NCBI RefSeq assembly: GCF_016745395.1
Contig: NZ_JAERVJ010000007.1
Span: forward strand, 62,001-126,000
Reading direction: 5' to 3'
Length of the DNA: 64,000 nucleotides
Source of the DNA: Methylocystis sp. Sn-Cys
Lineage (GTDB): Bacteria; Pseudomonadota; Alphaproteobacteria; Rhizobiales; Beijerinckiaceae
In this document: piece by piece, positions 8,971 through 18,757 of the stretch
Layout: each line of letters starts with the position of its first letter
How positions within the stretch are numbered: the stretch's first letter is position 1
Translations under genes and position numbers: made by a program
The notes under the pieces: model-generated
Told to the model about the DNA's origin: nothing
What the model saw: only the letters and a program-made list of their open reading frames with translations
The model's database searches: none

Positions 8971-10029
8971 CTACGCGTCCGGCGCATCCTCGATCGGGTC
9001 ATATTGCTTCACATCGAAGCCGAAGAGCTCCCAGCTCTTCCTCATATGGTCGGGCAAAGGGGCGGTGACATCGAGCACGCCGCCTTTGGGATGCGGCAGC
9101 ACGAGGCGCCGGGCCAGGAGATGCAGCTTGCGCTCCAGCCCGTCGGGCATGGCCCGCAACGGATCGCGGCGGCGCACCTCGTCCTCGGGGCGATGGCCAT
9201 ATTTGGGATCGCCGAAGATCGGATGGCCGATCGCCTCGGCATGGGCGCGCAATTGGTGGGTGCGGCCGGTCAGCGGCTTCATCGACAGCCAGGCGCAGCG
9301 CGGCGCCACCTTGTCGACAATGGCGTAATAGGTCAGCGAATGTTGCGCGTCGGCCTCGCCATGTTTGGCGACCCGCATTTTTTCGAGATCCCGCCCGGCG
9401 CCGCGCGTCTTCTCCATCCCTGCGCCCTTCGCAAGATAGAGCGAGACCCGCCCCTGCGCGGGCTTCGGCACGCCCTCGACCAGCGCCCAATAGATTTTCT
9501 TGGCCTGCCGCGAGCGGAAAATCTCGCCGAGGTCGGCCGCCATGCGCCGGTTCTTGGCGACGAGCAGCACGCCGCAGGTGTCGCGGTCGAGGCGGTGCAC
9601 CAGCACGGGCCGGGAATCCCCCTTGGCCAGCGATTCGAGCATGCCGTCGATATGGCGCTTCTGGCCCGAGCCGCCCTGGGTCGCGAGACCAAAGGGCTTG
9701 TCGAGGACCATCAAATCCTTGTCCTCGAAGAGGGTCATCTCGCTGAGCGCCCGCGCGTCCTCGGGATTGGCGCGCTTGACGGCGGGGCTCGCGGGCTCCT
9801 CGATCTTGAGCGGCGGCACGCGGACCTTCTGGCCCTCCTCCAGCCGCGTCGAGGTCTCGACGCGCTTGCCGTCGACGCGCACCTCGCCCTTGCGGCAGAT
9901 TTTGGCGAGATGGGAGAGCGCGAGCGACGGGTAGCGCCGCTTGAACCAGCGGTCCACGCGCATCCCCGCTTCGTCCTCGGTGACCATGGTCGTGGTCACG
10001 CCGGCGGCTTTGGCTTCCGGCGCGCTCAT
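8971..10029 (-). CDS. RluA-family 23S rRNA pseudouridine synthase (RluC-like)
   Basis: This 352-residue protein converts uridines in RNA to pseudouridine. It has an N-terminal S4 RNA-binding domain (residues about 20-75, RVDRWFKRRYPSLALSHLAK), then the catalytic domain with HRLDRDTCGVLLVAKN; Asp148 is the predicted catalytic residue. Later blocks RTHQLRAHAEAIGHPIFGDPKYG are typical of RluC/RluD. The exact target positions cannot be told from sequence; RluC-like specificity is the usual reading for the copy next to the ATP12 gene. The C-terminus is close to the palindromic repeat at 8849-8970. Confidence 0.93.
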   Translation of the reverse strand: MSAPEAKAAGVTTTMVTEDEAGMRVDRWFKRRYPSLALSHLAKICRKGEVRVDGKRVETSTRLEEGQKVRVPPLKIEEPASPAVKRANPEDARALSEMTLFEDKDLMVLDKPFGLATQGGSGQKRHIDGMLESLAKGDSRPVLVHRLDRDTCGVLLVAKNRRMAADLGEIFRSRQAKKIYWALVEGVPKPAQGRVSLYLAKGAGMEKTRGAGRDLEKMRVAKHGEADAQHSLTYYAIVDKVAPRCAWLSMKPLTGRTHQLRAHAEAIGHPIFGDPKYGHRPEDEVRRRDPLRAMPDGLERKLHLLARRLVLPHPKGGVLDVTAPLPDHMRKSWELFGFDVKQYDPIEDAPDA

Positions 10030-10266
10030 CGGGCGGCTCCCGGTCGCATATGTTTCGAAACTGCATGCATCGCCGCCTTATCGGACAATCCGCGCCGCCT
10101 GTCGATGGCGCTCGGCGCGTCGAAAAGCTGCGGGTCCGACGACCGTCGTCGCCGTAAGCTCGCGTTTTTGCCCTCGCCTTAGGCAGGAATTAATATTCGA
10201 GCCGCATGCAAGGGTTGCGGCAACCGCCTTCTTCCGAAGGCGCGTCCAAGGCCGCCTGGGCGGGCC

Positions 10267-11637
10267 ATGAAAACCGAAAGCCTGATTGAAGCGAGATGGG
10301 CCGAGTTGATGCAAGAGGCTTCGCCGGCGGCGAAGCAATTGCTGGTGGCGCTCTGCGAAGGTCATGCGCGCGAATTCGCGGCGACCTTCTACACGGCAAT
10401 GCTGCAGGACCCCGATGCGCACGGATTTCTCTCCGGTGAGGGGATGGTCGAGCGTCTGAGCGAAACCATGCGGCGCTGGATCGACGATATTCTGATGAAT
10501 TGGGAGCCGTCGGCTCTCCCCCAACTGGTGGCCGCCCAGCGTCAGCTCGGCGCGGTGCACGCTCGCATCGGGATCCCGCTCGAACTGGTCATGCGCGGGA
10601 TGCGTCTGCTCAAGCAGACGATCATCAACGCGCTGCTCGGCAACGCGATCAACCCCGACCATCTCGAAGCCGTGAAGATCTCCGTCGAGCGGATAGACAT
10701 GGCCCTCGAAATCGCGGCGCATCAATATTACGCATCGAGCGAGACCGAGGCGCGCAAGGACGAGGCGTACCGCAATTACGCCGCCAGCGCGAATATGTCG
10801 GTCGAGCGGGAGCGTCAGCGCGCGGCCCTGTTCAGTTGGGAAAATGAGCTGCTGCACACTTTGGTGGTTAGCTCGGGCGAGAAGGCTCTCACGCCGATCT
10901 CACAATCGGGCTTCGGCCTTTGGCTGAGGCACAAGGCAAACTCGATCTTCCCGGCCGACGGCGAGTTTCTCGAGATTGTCGAGGCGACGGAACGGATCGA
11001 CCGCGATCTGGCGCTTTTGCAATCGCCCGATGCGCCGCGCGCCTCCCAGGAAGAGGTCAAGCGCGTCATCGATCTCGTGTCGAAAGAGACCCGGCTTATC
11101 CGGGAAATTATCGAAACGCTCTTCGAGCGGCAGATCAATCTGGAATCCGGCCGCGATGCGCTGACGCATTTGCTGAGCCGGCGGTTCGAATCGACGGTTC
11201 TTGCCCGTGAAATCGAGATCAGCAGGAACACCGGCAAGCCCTTCGCGGCGCTCCTGCTCGACGTCGACCACTTCAAGAGCGTGAACGATACCTATGGCCA
11301 TGAGGCAGGCGATCACGTCCTGCAGCATGTGGCGGGCGTCTTCATCGAAAATGTGAGAAGCGGGGATTTCGTTTTCCGCCATGGCGGCGAGGAGTTCCTG
11401 ATCGTCTGCGTGGAGCTGACCGCCCAAGAGGCGCTCTGCGTCGCCAACAAGGTCCGCGCCGCCATCCAGGCGGAGCCCATCGCGATCTCGGACACGACCA
11501 AGCTTTCGCTTACGGTCAGCATCGGCGTTGCGGCCTATGACGGGCATCCGGATTATCAGCGCCTCATCGCGCGGGCGGACAGAGCGCTCTACGCAGCCAA
11601 GAACGGCGGCCGCAACAAATGCGTGCTCGCGGTCTGA
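10267..11637 (+). CDS. Globin-coupled diguanylate cyclase (DosC-like)
   Basis: This 456-residue protein probably makes cyclic di-GMP in response to O2 or another haem ligand. Residues 1-155 form a sensor globin resembling E. coli DosC: the segment AVHARIGIPLELVMRGMRLL carries His98, which matches the proximal haem histidine. A helical middle domain (about 160-300) follows. The GGDEF domain (about 310-456) has LLDVDHFKSVNDTYGHEAGD, an active-site loop GGEEF, and an RSGD motif five residues before it, which fits the inhibitory I-site for c-di-GMP. There is no EAL domain and no membrane segment. It is transcribed divergently from the pseudouridine synthase gene; the 237 bp between them should contain both promoters. 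Confidence 0.93.
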   Translation: MKTESLIEARWAELMQEASPAAKQLLVALCEGHAREFAATFYTAMLQDPDAHGFLSGEGMVERLSETMRRWIDDILMNWEPSALPQLVAAQRQLGAVHARIGIPLELVMRGMRLLKQTIINALLGNAINPDHLEAVKISVERIDMALEIAAHQYYASSETEARKDEAYRNYAASANMSVERERQRAALFSWENELLHTLVVSSGEKALTPISQSGFGLWLRHKANSIFPADGEFLEIVEATERIDRDLALLQSPDAPRASQEEVKRVIDLVSKETRLIREIIETLFERQINLESGRDALTHLLSRRFESTVLAREIEISRNTGKPFAALLLDVDHFKSVNDTYGHEAGDHVLQHVAGVFIENVRSGDFVFRHGGEEFLIVCVELTAQEALCVANKVRAAIQAEPIAISDTTKLSLTVSIGVAAYDGHPDYQRLIARADRALYAAKNGGRNKCVLAV

Positions 11638-11716
11638 ATGGCGCGACGCACAGCGGTTTGACGATTTCTCGCGCGCCCCGTTACTCTCTTCGAAGTCATT
11701 GAAGAGAGAAATCAAA

Positions 11717-12373
11717 ATGTCCAATTTTTACGGCCCTGCCCATCGCGAGCTCCAGGACGCGTTCGATTCGCGCCGTTTGGCCGACTTGATGGAAGGCGGC
11801 GTGATGCACGGCGAATTCGCGCCGCATGAAATCGGCTTCATCGAATCGCGCGACATGTTCTTTCTCGCCAGCATCGACCCGGCCGGCCGGCCGACCGTCT
11901 CCTACAAGGGCGGCGCAACGGGCTTCGTGCGCGTCACGGGGCCGAAGTCGCTTGTTTTTCCGTGGTTCGACGGCAACGGCATGTTCTATTCGGCCGGCAA
12001 CATCGCCGAAAACAGCAAGGTCGGGCTGCTCTTCATCGACTTCGTGACCCCCAATCGCCTGCGTGTGCAAGGCGAGGCCAAATTGCTGCGGGACGCGGAG
12101 GCGGCTGCCGCTTTCCCCGGCGCGCAATTCGTCGTCGAGGTCGCGGTCGAGTCGATCTGGGTGAACTGCCCCCGCTATATCCATCCGCACCAGAAGGTCG
12201 CCGACTCGAAATATCTGCCCGACGCGGCGGGAGAGTCGCCGCTGCCCGGCTGGAAGCGGCTGGATGTGGCGCAAGAGGCCCTACGCCCCGATGACCGGGA
12301 GAAAGTCGCGGCCGCCGGCGGGGTCTTGGATTTCGAAGCCTATGGGGCGTTGATTCAGCGCGGCGAGGGGTGA
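11717..12373 (+). CDS. Pyridoxamine 5'-phosphate oxidase-family (FMN-binding split barrel) protein
   Basis: The predicted protein is 218 residues. The core (residues about 45-165) matches the split-barrel flavin-binding fold, with FFLASIDPAGRPTVSYKGG, SLVFPWFDGNGMFYSAGN and KVGLLFIDF, and a later WVNCPRYIHPHQ block typical of a pyridoxamine-oxidase-like subfamily. The substrate is unknown. The start ATG 11717 is 17 bp after a GAAGAGAGAA purine tract; the open frame continues upstream but overlaps the cyclase gene out of frame. It is 79 bp downstream of the diguanylate cyclase and may or may not be co-transcribed. Confidence 0.85.
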   Translation: MSNFYGPAHRELQDAFDSRRLADLMEGGVMHGEFAPHEIGFIESRDMFFLASIDPAGRPTVSYKGGATGFVRVTGPKSLVFPWFDGNGMFYSAGNIAENSKVGLLFIDFVTPNRLRVQGEAKLLRDAEAAAAFPGAQFVVEVAVESIWVNCPRYIHPHQKVADSKYLPDAAGESPLPGWKRLDVAQEALRPDDREKVAAAGGVLDFEAYGALIQRGEG

Positions 12374-12408
12374 CGGATTTCCAGGCGAAACGCCGGGCGT
12401 GATCCCAT

Positions 12409-12540
12409 CCCTCCCCTTTACGGGGAGGGTGGCCCCGCGTGAGCGGGGTCGGGTGGGGTGGGCAAAACCCCAACTATGTCGTTGCGGCGCGAACCCCACC
12501 CGGCGGCCTTTGGCCGCCGACCTCCCCGTAAAGGGGAGGT
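12409..12540. repeat. Inverted repeat flanking a GC-rich spacer
   Basis: The left end reads CCTCCCCTTTACGGGGAGG and the right end CCTCCCCGTAAAGGGGAGG, each itself a palindrome and together an inverted pair. Between them lie GGCCCCGCGTGAGCGGGG and further hairpins (GGCGGCCTTTGGCCGCC). It has the same general form as the repeat at 8849-8970 but a different sequence. It separates the PPOX-family gene from the symporter gene. Confidence 0.75.
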
Positions 12541-12650
12541 ATTGGGCTAGCCGCGCGAGATCGCTATTTGCCGGTTTCCCAGTAAGGGCTCCTTCCCCCC
12601 TCACCCGGGCTCCGCTACTCTCCCCTCGCCCCAAGAGCGAGAGACCAAAA

Positions 12651-14426
12651 ATGAGAGAGCGCCCAGGCGAAGCCGTTTTGTTCGACCGCGCCAATCTCGA
12701 TTCGCGAATCGCCTTCGTCTCCGCGGGCTTCCTCCTTGCCTATGGCTTCGCGGCCCTGCTCGACCGCGTCGGCGCGCCGGAGCGTTTCGTGGCGGCGGCG
12801 CCGCCCTGGTTCACGGTCCTGGCGCTCGCCGCGCTCGGCTTCCTGCTCCATTCGATGCGGGTCTCCTTCTATTATGCGGGCGGCCGCGCGGTTCCGGCGA
12901 ATTATGCGGGCTTCGCCAACGCCGCCATCGCCGTCGCGCTGCTGCTGCCCTTCGCGACCCGGCTCGCCGGTCGTTCCTGGAGCGTGGGCGTCGTCGCCGG
13001 CGCCTTTCTCGGGCTCGCCGGCGCGGCGTTGTTTTTGGGGCCACTGCTGCGCAAGACCGGCGTGTTCTCCGTCTCCGGGCTTCTCGCCGCGCGCTTTCCT
13101 TCCGCCGCCCCGCGCTTCGGGCTGATCGCGGCGGTCGCGCTGTCCTCGGGCCTGCTCGCCGTCGCGGGCGGGCAGATGGCGGTCGACGCCCTCGTCGATC
13201 TGAGCGGCGCCAGCCGCGCCTTCGCCGCCTTCACCATCGCCGGCGCAGGACTTTTCATCGCGGGCCCGGGGGGATTGGGCGGCGCCATCTGGGCGGCCGC
13301 CGCCGCGGCGGGCGTCGCCTTGCTCGGCCTCGGCTGGCCCATCGCCGCTTTGGGCTTTCGCGGCGAATTGCCGGTCGACCTCTTGGGCGGCGGCGGCTGG
13401 CCGGAGGCGGCCAGCCTCCTGTCGGAATGGCGGATCATGCCGGCGCCCGCCGGGCTTGGCGTCGAGCTCGGCGCGACTATCGCAATCGCCATGGGCGTTG
13501 TGGCGCTGGCGCCGGTTCTCGCCCCCGCCGTGACGACGCAGGACAACGAGTCGGCGCGCGCTTCGGGCGTGGCGACCCTCGCCTGGAGCCTGATCTTCGC
13601 GCTGCTTGTCGCCGCCGCTGTCGCCGTCTCGGCGGTGAGCCTAGCGGCAAGTGTGTCCGGCCAGACGGTCGAGCGCCTGCCGGAGTCCGTCTACGCCGCG
13701 AGCGGGCGCGGACTGGTCGAGATCTGCGGGGCCAAGGTCAACACGCCGTCCCAAGCCCTGCGCGCCTGCGCGGCGGAGAAGATTCCGCCCGGAACGCCGC
13801 TTCGCCCCGTGGATGTGCGGCCGCTCGACAGCGATTATCTCCTGGGCGCGTTTCCCGGCGCGGCGGGACTCGGCGCCGCGGCGTCGGGCCTTCTCGCCTC
13901 GGCGATCGTCGGCCTCGGCCTCGCGCTGGCCGCCGTCGGGCTCCAGGCCTGCGGCGCCGCCGTCGGCCATGACGCGCTCTACCGGCTGCGCGGCGAGGTC
14001 GATCTCACCAGCCGCCGCCTCGCCATTACGCGGCTGGCCCTCATCGTGGTCGCCACCGGCAGCTATGTCGCGAGCGCGACGCAGATGGTGACGCCCGGCG
14101 GGCTGATCGGATTGGCGCTCGGGATTTCCGCCGCTTGCGTCGCCCCTTCCCTCGCGCTGGCCTTTTGGAATCGCGCCGCCGATCGCGAAGCTTTGGCGGC
14201 GCTGCTCGGCGGCGGCGCCGGATTGGCGGCCGCCCTGCTGCTCGAGGGACCAGCCCGAAAAATCGAGGCCTATGCGCTCGCCGCTCTGGCCGGCGCCACG
14301 CTGGGACTTGCAGCCGGCGTCCTCTCCGGCCTCGCCTCGCGCGAGGAGAAGCCGGCGGCCGTCGCCTTCGTCCGGCGCGTGCTGCGCGGCGACGGGCAGA
14401 TCGTCACGCCGGACAAGGGCGCTTGA
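12651..14426 (+). CDS. Sodium:solute symporter (SSS) family transporter
   Basis: This 591-residue polytopic membrane protein has about 13 predicted helices. The block FYYAGGRAVPANYAGFANAA near residue 75 and GPLLRKTGVFSVSGLLAARFP near 140-160 are characteristic of the SSS family branch related to acetate permease ActP. The segment between helices 9 and 10 has a long extracytoplasmic loop with two cysteines. The usual small partner subunit (DUF485/DUF4212 type) is not adjacent. Substrate is unknown; organic acid uptake with Na+ is the family expectation. The start MRERPGEAVLFDR at 12651 is preferred; the open frame upstream runs through the repeat at 12409-12540. Confidence 0.85.
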   Translation: MRERPGEAVLFDRANLDSRIAFVSAGFLLAYGFAALLDRVGAPERFVAAAPPWFTVLALAALGFLLHSMRVSFYYAGGRAVPANYAGFANAAIAVALLLPFATRLAGRSWSVGVVAGAFLGLAGAALFLGPLLRKTGVFSVSGLLAARFPSAAPRFGLIAAVALSSGLLAVAGGQMAVDALVDLSGASRAFAAFTIAGAGLFIAGPGGLGGAIWAAAAAAGVALLGLGWPIAALGFRGELPVDLLGGGGWPEAASLLSEWRIMPAPAGLGVELGATIAIAMGVVALAPVLAPAVTTQDNESARASGVATLAWSLIFALLVAAAVAVSAVSLAASVSGQTVERLPESVYAASGRGLVEICGAKVNTPSQALRACAAEKIPPGTPLRPVDVRPLDSDYLLGAFPGAAGLGAAASGLLASAIVGLGLALAAVGLQACGAAVGHDALYRLRGEVDLTSRRLAITRLALIVVATGSYVASATQMVTPGGLIGLALGISAACVAPSLALAFWNRAADREALAALLGGGAGLAAALLLEGPARKIEAYALAALAGATLGLAAGVLSGLASREEKPAAVAFVRRVLRGDGQIVTPDKGA

Positions 14427-15008
14427 TTATCTGAATTCGGCGCCCGCCTTGCCGAGGACGACCGGCTTGTCCGTGCCGCAGACGAAATCCCGCGCGTGTT
14501 TATCGGCGATCTCACGGGCGAGCGCATTGGCGTCGGCGTTCGCGCGCGCATCGACATAGCCCACATGACAAACTGGCCCTGGCGGCAGGCGCGTGACCAC
14601 CAGCGCGCGCCCACTTGTCGTCCGCTTGTCTGTTTCCGCCGGCGCCTTGTAGTTCCAGCGCATGATCGTCGCGAAGGGCTTGCCTCCCGCGAGGCGCCAT
14701 TCGATCGTCCCCTCATAGAAGTCATTGAAGGGCGCCAGCGTCTGGCCCGCCGCCGGCTCGTCTCTCGCCTTGGCGCCAAAGCTCACATACATGCGCTGGT
14801 CCCCGGCGCCGAGCCAGATCGGCACGCCCGCATAGCCCATGCAGCGCCAGTCGCCGTAATCCTCGGGCGCGACGCCCCGGCGATGCTTGCAATCTTTTTC
14901 GATGTCGATCTTTGTGTAAGCCGACGTCGCTTCCTGCCCGCTCGCAGATGCAACCGAGAGAATAAGGAAGATCAACGCTGCGGCTCGCCTGCCCCCGATA
15001 GGCTCCAT
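14427..15008 (-). CDS. Conserved secreted protein of unknown function
   Basis: The 193-residue product has an N-terminal signal peptide ([20 protein letters not shown], cleavage expected after ASG). The mature part has five cysteines: Cys in [23 protein letters not shown] and DFVCGTD are probably paired in the periplasm. Blocks [20 protein letters not shown] and YVSFGAKA resemble a group of uncharacterised alphaproteobacterial periplasmic proteins. ATG 15008 has a good GGGAGAG ribosome site 6 bp upstream; the longer open frame is ignored. It converges with the symporter gene with no gap between the stop codons. Confidence 0.75.
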   Translation of the reverse strand: MEPIGGRRAAALIFLILSVASASGQEATSAYTKIDIEKDCKHRRGVAPEDYGDWRCMGYAGVPIWLGAGDQRMYVSFGAKARDEPAAGQTLAPFNDFYEGTIEWRLAGGKPFATIMRWNYKAPAETDKRTTSGRALVVTRLPPGPVCHVGYVDARANADANALAREIADKHARDFVCGTDKPVVLGKAGAEFR

Positions 15009-15260
15009 AAATACTCTCCCGTCGACATCCTGCGGCAGGATACGCCCCTCGGCGAAGCTTTCCATGCGCTCGCGCACGGTCCGGGCCCTCGATCTCGCTG
15101 GCCCGCTTCTTGCCACCCTCTATCATTTCCGTTCGTTTCTGTTATAAGGCGCACGCACGCCCGGCCTCGCCGGGCGGCGCCGTTTGGGATCGACCTCGCT
15201 GGACGACATCCCGGCCAAGGCCTCTCCCTGCGGGATACTTCCAACAAAAAGGAAAGACGG

Positions 15261-15530
15261 ATGTCGATCACTGCCGAGCGCAAGCAGGCGCTCATCAAGG
15301 AATACGCCACCAAGGCGGACGACACGGGCTCGCCCGAGGTTCAGGTCGCGATCCTCACGGAGCGCATCGTGAATCTCACCGAGCACTTCAAGACGCATGT
15401 GAAGGACAATCACTCGCGTCGCGGCCTGCTGAAGCTCGTCTCCCAGCGCCGCCAGCTCCTCGATTACGTCAAGAAGCGGGACGAACCCCGCTACAAGAGC
15501 CTCATCGAGCGGCTCGGCATTCGCCGCTGA
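15261..15530 (+). CDS. rpsO: 30S ribosomal protein S15
   Basis: The 89-residue product is full-length S15, which binds 16S rRNA early in assembly of the small subunit platform. The family sequence [15 protein letters not shown] and [24 protein letters not shown] is intact. ATG 15261 follows a clear ribosome site (AAAGGAAAGACGG). It is followed by a terminator and then pnp, the conserved rpsO-pnp order found in many bacteria. The 252-bp leader is long enough for the translational autoregulation known for S15, but I could not identify the site. Confidence 0.98.
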   Translation: MSITAERKQALIKEYATKADDTGSPEVQVAILTERIVNLTEHFKTHVKDNHSRRGLLKLVSQRRQLLDYVKKRDEPRYKSLIERLGIRR

Positions 15531-15540
15531 TTTAAGCCTC

Positions 15541-15576
15541 GCGAAGGCGGCGCGCCCGCGCCGCTTTCGCATTTTT
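15541..15576 (+). terminator. Rho-independent terminator after rpsO
   Basis: A GC-rich stem GCGAAGGCGGCG / CGCCGCTTTCGC (one mismatch) with a CGCCCG loop is followed by ATTTTT. It starts 10 bp after the rpsO stop codon. Partial read-through into pnp is plausible, as in other rpsO-pnp loci. Confidence 0.85.
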
Positions 15577-15630
15577 GGACCGCGAGCCTTCAGGCTCGCT
15601 GAAATTTGCGAGCCTGAAGGCTCGCCGTCC
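15577..15630. repeat. Palindromic repeat, GCGAGCCTTCAGGCTCGC family
   Basis: Two palindromic units lie head to head: GCGAGCCTTCAGGCTCGC and GCGAGCCTGAAGGCTCGC, bounded by GGAC and GTCC, so the whole 54 bp is also an inverted repeat. The same family is found at 40852-40912. It sits between rpsO and pnp. Confidence 0.85.
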
Positions 15631-15776
15631 ATCGGGCGCCGGCATGGGGCCGTCGCCAACAAACCGGCGCAAACCCGTCATGGCAGGATCGCCGGACGCT
15701 GCGTGGCGTTGAAACCCGCAGCCTCTCGCCGTCTTGCTCATGACGAAGCGCCGGCTTCGTCAGAGAAAGATCACAC

Positions 15777-17930
15777 ATGTTCCAAGTCCACCGCGAAGAA
15801 CTCGACTGGGCCGGCCGCAAGCTCGTCCTCGAGACCGGCAAGATCGCCCGCCAGGCCGACGGCGCCGTTCTGGCGAGCTGGGGCGAGACCTCCGTGCTCG
15901 CGACCATCGTCGCCGCCAAGGCCCCGAAGCCGGGCCAGGACTTCTTCCCGCTGACCGTCAATTACCAGGAGAAGGCCTTCGCTGCCGGCCGCATCCCGGG
16001 CGGCTATTTCAAGCGTGAGGGCCGTCCCTCGGAGCGTGAGACGCTGATCTCCCGCCTCATCGACCGCCCGATCCGTCCGCTCTTCCCCGACGCTTTCCGC
16101 TGCGACACCCAGGTCATCGTGACCGTGCTGTCGCATGACCTCGAAAACGATCCGGACATCCTCGCCATGGTCGCGGCCTCCGCCGCGCTGACGCTCTCGG
16201 GCGTGCCCTTCATGGGCCCCGTCGGCGGCGCGCGCGTCGGCTATATCAACGGCCAGCTCAAGCTCAATCCGACAATCGAGGAGATGAAGCTCTCCGAACT
16301 CGATCTCGTCGTCGCCGGCACGCAGGACGCCGTGCTGATGGTCGAATCGGAAGCCAAGGAGCTTTCCGAGGAGCTGATGCTCGAGGCGGTGATGACCGGC
16401 CACCGCGGCTTCCAGCCGGTGATCGACGCGATCATCCGCCTCGCCGAGCGCGCCGCCAAGGACCCGCGCGACCTGGTCGTTCCCGATCGTTCGGAAGTGG
16501 CCGCTTTCGTCTCGCGGATCGCCGAGGCCGAGCTGCGCGCCGCCTATAAGCTCACCGTGAAGCAGGAGCGCTACGCCGCCGTCGACGCGGTGAAGGCGAA
16601 GGTCATGGCCGAGCTCCTCCCCGAGGGCGAAGCGACGAACTTCACCAAGGAAGAAGTCGCCGAGGTCTTCAAGGAGCTGCAGGCCAAGGTCGTCCGCTGG
16701 AACATCCTCGACACGGGCATTCGCATCGACGGCCGCGACGTGAAGACCGTGCGCCCGATCGTCGCCGAAGTCGGCGTGCTGCCGCGCACCCATGGCTCGG
16801 CGCTCTTCACCCGCGGTGAGACGCAGGCGCTGGTCGTCGCCACGCTCGGCACGGCGGAGGACGAGCAGTTCGTCGATTCGCTCGAGGGCACCTATAAGGA
16901 GCGCTTCCTGCTCCATTATAACTTCCCGCCCTACTCTGTCGGCGAAACCGGCCGCATGGGTTCGCCCGGCCGCCGCGAGATCGGCCATGGCAAGCTCGCC
17001 TGGCGCGCGATGCACCCGATGCTGCCGGCCGCGGCCGAATTCCCCTACACGCTGCGCGTCGTCTCGGAGATCACCGAGTCCAACGGCTCGTCGTCGATGG
17101 CGACGGTCTGCGGCACCTCGCTGGCGCTGATGGACGCCGGCGTGCCGATCAAATCGCCGACGGCGGGCATCGCCATGGGCCTGATTCTGGAAGGCGAGCG
17201 CTTCGCCGTGCTCTCCGACATTCTCGGCGACGAGGATCACCTCGGCGACATGGACTTCAAGGTGGCGGGCACGTCGAACGGCGTGACCTCGCTGCAGATG
17301 GACATCAAGATCGCCGGCATCACCGAAGAGATCATGCGCGTCGCCCTCGGCCAGGCCAAGGAAGGCCGCCTGCACATCCTCGGCGAGATGGCCAAGGCCA
17401 TCACCACCTCGCGCGCGGAGCTCGGCGAATTCGCGCCGCGCATCGAGACCTTGAAGATCGCGACCGACAAGATCCGCGACGTCATCGGCTCGGGCGGCAA
17501 GGTGATCCGCGAGATCTGCGAGAAGACCGGCGCCAAGATCAACATCGAGGACGACGGCACGGTGAAGGTCGCCTCCAGCGACGGCAACTCCATCAAGGCG
17601 GCGATCAACTGGATCAAATCCATCGCCTCCGATCCGGAAGTCGGCGCGATCTATGAAGGCACGGTCGTCAAGACCGCGGACTTCGGCGCCTTCGTCAACT
17701 TCTTCGGCGCCAAGGACGGCCTCGTCCATATCTCGCAGCTCTCCAAGCAGCGCGTTGCGAAGACGACGGACGTGGTGAAGGAAGGCGACCGCGTGAAGGT
17801 GAAGCTCCTCGGCTTCGACGATCGCGGCAAGGTGCGCCTCTCCATGCGCGTCGTCGATCAGGAGACGGGCGAAGACCTCGAGGCCAAGGAAAAGGCCGAG
17901 AAGGAAGCGGCCGCCGCCAATGGCGAGTGA
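15777..17930 (+). CDS. pnp: Polyribonucleotide nucleotidyltransferase (PNPase)
   Basis: PNPase (717 residues) is a trimeric 3'-5' phosphorolytic exoribonuclease in RNA decay. Order of domains: RNase PH 1 (about 10-145), alpha-helical linker, RNase PH 2 (about 325-480, with [17 protein letters not shown] and the [12 protein letters not shown] active-site block), KH (about 555-615, with [16 protein letters not shown]), and S1 (about 625-690, with [16 protein letters not shown]). Length and all domains are normal. Downstream is a strong terminator. The leader (15631-15776) has no obvious extra hairpin besides the repeat. Confidence 0.98.
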   Translation: MFQVHREELDWAGRKLVLETGKIARQADGAVLASWGETSVLATIVAAKAPKPGQDFFPLTVNYQEKAFAAGRIPGGYFKREGRPSERETLISRLIDRPIRPLFPDAFRCDTQVIVTVLSHDLENDPDILAMVAASAALTLSGVPFMGPVGGARVGYINGQLKLNPTIEEMKLSELDLVVAGTQDAVLMVESEAKELSEELMLEAVMTGHRGFQPVIDAIIRLAERAAKDPRDLVVPDRSEVAAFVSRIAEAELRAAYKLTVKQERYAAVDAVKAKVMAELLPEGEATNFTKEEVAEVFKELQAKVVRWNILDTGIRIDGRDVKTVRPIVAEVGVLPRTHGSALFTRGETQALVVATLGTAEDEQFVDSLEGTYKERFLLHYNFPPYSVGETGRMGSPGRREIGHGKLAWRAMHPMLPAAAEFPYTLRVVSEITESNGSSSMATVCGTSLALMDAGVPIKSPTAGIAMGLILEGERFAVLSDILGDEDHLGDMDFKVAGTSNGVTSLQMDIKIAGITEEIMRVALGQAKEGRLHILGEMAKAITTSRAELGEFAPRIETLKIATDKIRDVIGSGGKVIREICEKTGAKINIEDDGTVKVASSDGNSIKAAINWIKSIASDPEVGAIYEGTVVKTADFGAFVNFFGAKDGLVHISQLSKQRVAKTTDVVKEGDRVKVKLLGFDDRGKVRLSMRVVDQETGEDLEAKEKAEKEAAAANGE

Positions 17931-17956
17931 GCGCTAATGCACAGTTTTGAACATCG

Positions 17957-17986
17957 AGCCGCCCGATAACTCGGGCGGCTTTTCTT
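17957..17986 (+). terminator. Rho-independent terminator after pnp
   Basis: The stem GCCGCCCGA / TCGGGCGGC with a TAAC loop is perfectly paired and followed by TTTTCTTT. It begins 27 bp after the pnp stop codon. Confidence 0.9.
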
Positions 17987-17999
17987 TGAGGGGGCAATA

Positions 18000-18563
18000 A
18001 TGCGCAGACTGGTTATGATAGCGGCGACGGTATGCCTTGCGGGAGCGGCGCAGGCCGAACCCGATTTCTCCACCGTTCTCGATTCCAAGACGCTGTCCTT
18101 CACGGACGGCAATACGGACCGCGCCGTTCTGGTCGAGAACGGCGACTCCGGGGCCGATCTTTACCTCTATCTCAATCTCGAACCGGCGCGGGACATCACG
18201 AAGCCGCTGAAGGCGGCGCTCGTAAAGAAGAGCGTGGCCTGGAGCGGCGGCATGTGGGGCACGCGCCCGTCGCTGGAGACGACCGCCAGGGGCTCGTTGC
18301 TGATCAAGTCGGAAAACACCGGCGTCGGTAGAGACCGCTGGACCCAGACGCTCACGGTCGTCTATCGCAACAAGGACTTCGTCGTCGCCGGCCTCACGCG
18401 CGAATCCTACGACACGCTCGACCCCAACGCCGCCCATAGCTGCGATCTCAATTTCCTCAGCGGCAAAGGCAAGCGCGACGGCAAGGCGATCGAAGTCAAA
18501 ACGCCCGCGAAGAAACTTGAGAGCTGGTCCGAGGACGCGCTGCCGAAAGAATGCGTGTTCTGA
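18000..18563 (+). CDS. Secreted protein of unknown function
   Basis: This 187-residue protein has a signal peptide (MRRLVMIAATVCLAGAAQA, cleavage after AQA). The mature part is mostly predicted beta structure and contains GGMWGTRPSLETTARGSLLI and RWTQTLTVVYRNKDFVVAG, plus two cysteines near the end (SCDLN and KECVF) that may pair. It resembles uncharacterised periplasmic proteins; I cannot assign a function. It begins 14 bp after the pnp terminator, so it needs its own promoter or read-through. Confidence 0.75.
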   Translation: MRRLVMIAATVCLAGAAQAEPDFSTVLDSKTLSFTDGNTDRAVLVENGDSGADLYLYLNLEPARDITKPLKAALVKKSVAWSGGMWGTRPSLETTARGSLLIKSENTGVGRDRWTQTLTVVYRNKDFVVAGLTRESYDTLDPNAAHSCDLNFLSGKGKRDGKAIEVKTPAKKLESWSEDALPKECVF

Positions 18564-18757
18564 AAATGAATGCGCGCGCCGGATTGCGCCGGCGCGCGCC
18601 TCCCATTACACGCGCAGCCGCAGCAGTAGAGTTTTAGCCACATTTTCCGAGCTTCGACGAAGCTCGCCTGCGCCGCCGGGGCAGATCGCAGGCAACATGC
18701 GCGTTTGCCCACGCCCGAGACGCCTTATCTAAAGGGCCCGACACTGCGGAGGGGCCG

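Noticed and set aside
15771-17729. 652-codon open frame on the minus strand opposite pnp
   Set aside because: It mirrors pnp codons in a high-GC genome; its translation is rich in Asp, Arg, Gly and His runs and matches no family, while PNPase on the other strand is intact.
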